DNA from: Ignavibacteria bacterium
Lineage (GTDB): Bacteria; Bacteroidota; Ignavibacteria; Tepidaquicellales; OLB5
DNA length: 22,740 bases
NCBI GenBank assembly: GCA_030835005.1
Contig: JAUQWT010000409.1
Span: forward strand, 1 to 22,740
Direction: 5' to 3'
Part shown: one piece after another, positions 21,421-22,740 of the stretch
Numbering within the stretch: the stretch's first letter is position 1
How the letters are laid out: the number at the start of each line of letters is the position of its first letter
Made by a program: the position numbers and the translations under genes
The notes under the pieces: model-generated
Seen by the model: the letters and a program-made list of their open reading frames with translations, nothing else
Told to the model about the DNA's origin: nothing
Databases searched by the model: none

Positions 21421-22525
21421 GAATTTACATTTTGCCTTGATCTTGATTATTGCCGTTGCAGTTTTCTATTCATGCAATGAGGGAGATAAAAAATCAAACA
21501 ATCAGGAAGATAAGCCAATTAATGAAAAACCAAAGGAGAAGGCAAACGAAGACTCCGTTTATGCGATTATAATGGTTGGTGATATAATGATGGGTACAAA
21601 TTATCCCTCCGCCGGAAGTCTTCCGCCTGATGATGGCCGGTACATATTGCAGGAAGCATCAGAGTTCTTAACAGTTGCTGATGTGACAATAGGCAATCTT
21701 GAAGGAACATTGCTTGATAAGGGCGGCACTCCTAAAGTTTGTCAGAATCCCGAAAACTGTGTAGCATTCAGAATGCCGGAACATTATGCGGGATATTTGA
21801 AAGAGGCGGGTTTTGACCTTATGAGTACTGCAAACAATCATAGCGGCGATATGGGAGAGACCGGAAGAAAATCTACAATGAAAACGCTCGATGAATTTGG
21901 AATTTTGTACGCGGGCTATTCTACTAATCCGACTACAATGTTTGAAAAGGACGGCATTAAATTCGGATTCACAGCATTTGCACCGAATACAGGTACTCAG
22001 AGCATTAATGATATTGAATCAGCAGCAAAAGTTGTAAAGGAGTTAAAGTCTGCTTGTGATATAGTTATTGTAGCATTTCATGGCGGAGGAGAGGGTTCCG
22101 GCGCTACCCATGTGAACAAGAAACGTGAGTTTTATTTAGGTGAAGATAGAGGCAATGTTTATGAATTCGCCCATGCTGTAATTGATGCAGGCGCGGATAT
22201 TGTTTTCGGTCAAGGTCCGCACGTCCCCAGAGGTCTTGAGCTTTATAAAAGTAAGATCATAGCTTACAGCCTGGGAAATTTCTGCACATATGGTAAATTC
22301 GGATTGAGCGGCAATCTTGGGCTTGCACCAATTTTGAAGGTGTACATCAATAAGAAAGGGGACTTTGAAAAGGGAAGGATTTTCCCTTTTAAACAGGTAA
22401 GACGGGGATTCCCAGTATTTGATGATGATTATGCTGTAGTAGAGTTGATGAAAAATCTGACAACAACAGATTTTCCTTCAACCGGTATAGTAATTGAAGA
22501 AGATGGGGCTGTTTTAGTGAAATAA
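21413..22525 (+). CDS. CapA-like (PGA_cap) lipoprotein, metallophosphatase fold
   Basis: This 370-residue protein resembles the poly-gamma-glutamate capsule protein CapA, with a calcineurin-like fold. A hydrophobic signal (7-18) ends in VFYSC, so Cys21 is probably lipidated; a low-complexity Lys/Glu/Asn linker (22-48) follows. The metal-site motifs are visible: VGDIMMG (55-61), GNLEG (94-98), NNH (141-143), FHGG (222-225), GPH (268-270) and SLGNF (286-290). No capB, capC or capE genes are adjacent, so a capsule role is not supported; a cell-surface hydrolase role is more cautious. Its start overlaps the glutaredoxin-like gene. Confidence 0.88.
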   Translation: MIKNLHFALILIIAVAVFYSCNEGDKKSNNQEDKPINEKPKEKANEDSVYAIIMVGDIMMGTNYPSAGSLPPDDGRYILQEASEFLTVADVTIGNLEGTLLDKGGTPKVCQNPENCVAFRMPEHYAGYLKEAGFDLMSTANNHSGDMGETGRKSTMKTLDEFGILYAGYSTNPTTMFEKDGIKFGFTAFAPNTGTQSINDIESAAKVVKELKSACDIVIVAFHGGGEGSGATHVNKKREFYLGEDRGNVYEFAHAVIDAGADIVFGQGPHVPRGLELYKSKIIAYSLGNFCTYGKFGLSGNLGLAPILKVYINKKGDFEKGRIFPFKQVRRGFPVFDDDYAVVELMKNLTTTDFPSTGIVIEEDGAVLVK

Positions 22526-22529
22526 ATGC

Positions 22530-22544
22530 TATTTTATTAAAATA
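22530..22544. repeat. AT-only palindrome after the CapA-like gene
   Basis: TATTTTA (22530-22536), T, TAAAATA (22538-22544) form a perfect dyad 5 bases after the stop codon. As RNA it would be a weak hairpin without GC pairs and is followed by an A-rich stretch, so I do not call it a terminator. Confidence 0.35.
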
Positions 22545-22645
22545 AAAATAATCAGCAATTTAGGTATTAACTCATTCCTTGAAAGTGTTCAAAAATTTCA
22601 TTATTTTAGCGTTTTGTAATTAGAAAATTTATTCCCGCCAAAAAA

Positions 22646-22656
22646 GCGGAGAGGAG
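22646..22656 (+). promoter_or_regulatory. Strong Shine-Dalgarno of rpmH with a small upstream hairpin
   Basis: GGAGAGGAG (22648-22656) lies 5 bases before the GTG start. Its first two bases also belong to GCGG (22646-22649), which can pair with CCGC (22635-22638) across seven bases. The hairpin is only 4 bp. It could hide part of the ribosome site, but may be chance. Confidence 0.45.
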
Positions 22657-22661
22657 CAGTT

Positions 22662-22740
22662 GTGAAAAGAACGTTTCAGCCAAGTAATACTAAAAGGAAA
22701 AATAAGCACGGTTTCAGGGAAAGAATGGCTACAAAGAACG
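22662..22740 (+). CDS. rpmH: 50S ribosomal protein L34 (partial, runs off the right edge)
   Basis: The first 26 codons, starting at GTG 22662, read (M)KRTFQPSNTKRKNKHGF, then RERMATKN. This is the near-invariant N-terminus of L34, a small 50S protein of about 45 residues. The remainder (GRxVLxxRRxKGRxxL in the family) lies beyond the window. A strong Shine-Dalgarno lies 5 bases upstream. In most bacteria rnpA and yidC follow rpmH, and dnaA/oriC can be close by. No DnaA box is seen in the 136 bases upstream. Confidence 0.93.
   Translation, partial: MKRTFQPSNTKRKNKHGFRERMATKN

Noticed and set aside
22526..22661. Possible replication origin next to rpmH
   Set aside because: No DnaA box (TTATCCACA-like) and no dnaA gene are visible; AT-richness and rpmH alone are not enough.

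Overview
The window is an ordinary, densely packed bacterial chromosome segment of low to moderate GC. It holds 26 protein-coding genes (one cut by the right edge), one tRNA and one SRP RNA. The protein set points to the Bacteroidota/Chlorobiota (FCB) group, and Ignavibacteria-type bacteria are my best guess. Three sites match the Bacteroidota-type sigma-A promoter (a TTTC/TTTG-like box, about 19 nt, then TAnnTTTG). CoaBC reads PAMDxDM and ELASG, which I remember as the FCB form. Shine-Dalgarno sequences are mostly weak, and several genes can only start at TTG. The taxonomic call is inference; no marker was searched against a database.

Layout. 1-850: terminator of an upstream gene, then a fasciclin-domain lipoprotein. 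855-2300: an LptF/LptG-type LPS exporter subunit followed by the SRP RNA gene. 2339-4210: an oxidoreductase pair (Gfo/Idh family, then 3-hydroxyacyl-CoA dehydrogenase). 4350-4664: a small two-helix membrane protein. 4698-5189 (minus): a DinB/YfiT-like protein, divergent from 5346-8462, which is a tight umuD-umuC-SRAP-DUF72 DNA-damage cassette with a perfect inverted repeat in front of it. 8510-8794 (minus): a small alpha/beta-barrel-like protein. 8945-9018: tRNA-Arg(CCU). 9210-9938: a short-chain dehydrogenase bracketed by short repeats. 10040-11790: LOG-family protein and YicC. 11993-17331: gmk-rpoZ-coaBC-UDG-dnaB and a Tat-exported DUF1460 protein. 17446-18488 (minus): acpS with a HAD phosphatase. 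18626-22525: hisS, an unknown gene, lgt, a glutaredoxin-like gene and a CapA-like lipoprotein, joined by overlaps or gaps of a few bases. 22662 onward: the start of rpmH.

How the genes fit together. The central block is a core information-processing and cofactor cluster: nucleotide supply (gmk), RNA polymerase omega, CoA synthesis, uracil repair and the replicative helicase. The umuD cassette combines the mutagenic polymerase V parts with a self-crosslinking abasic-site sensor. The lgt chain couples the lipoprotein-lipidating enzyme to a lipoprotein that is probably its substrate.

I do not see a clearly new large system: no CRISPR array, transposase, integrase, phage gene or toxin-antitoxin pair. 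The points most worth a second look are the damage-response cassette with its candidate operator, the iron-sulphur ligand change in the family 4 UDG, the Cys-to-Ser change in CoaC, the two unknown genes at 4350 and 19876, and the repeat-bounded interval around the tRNA and the dehydrogenase.
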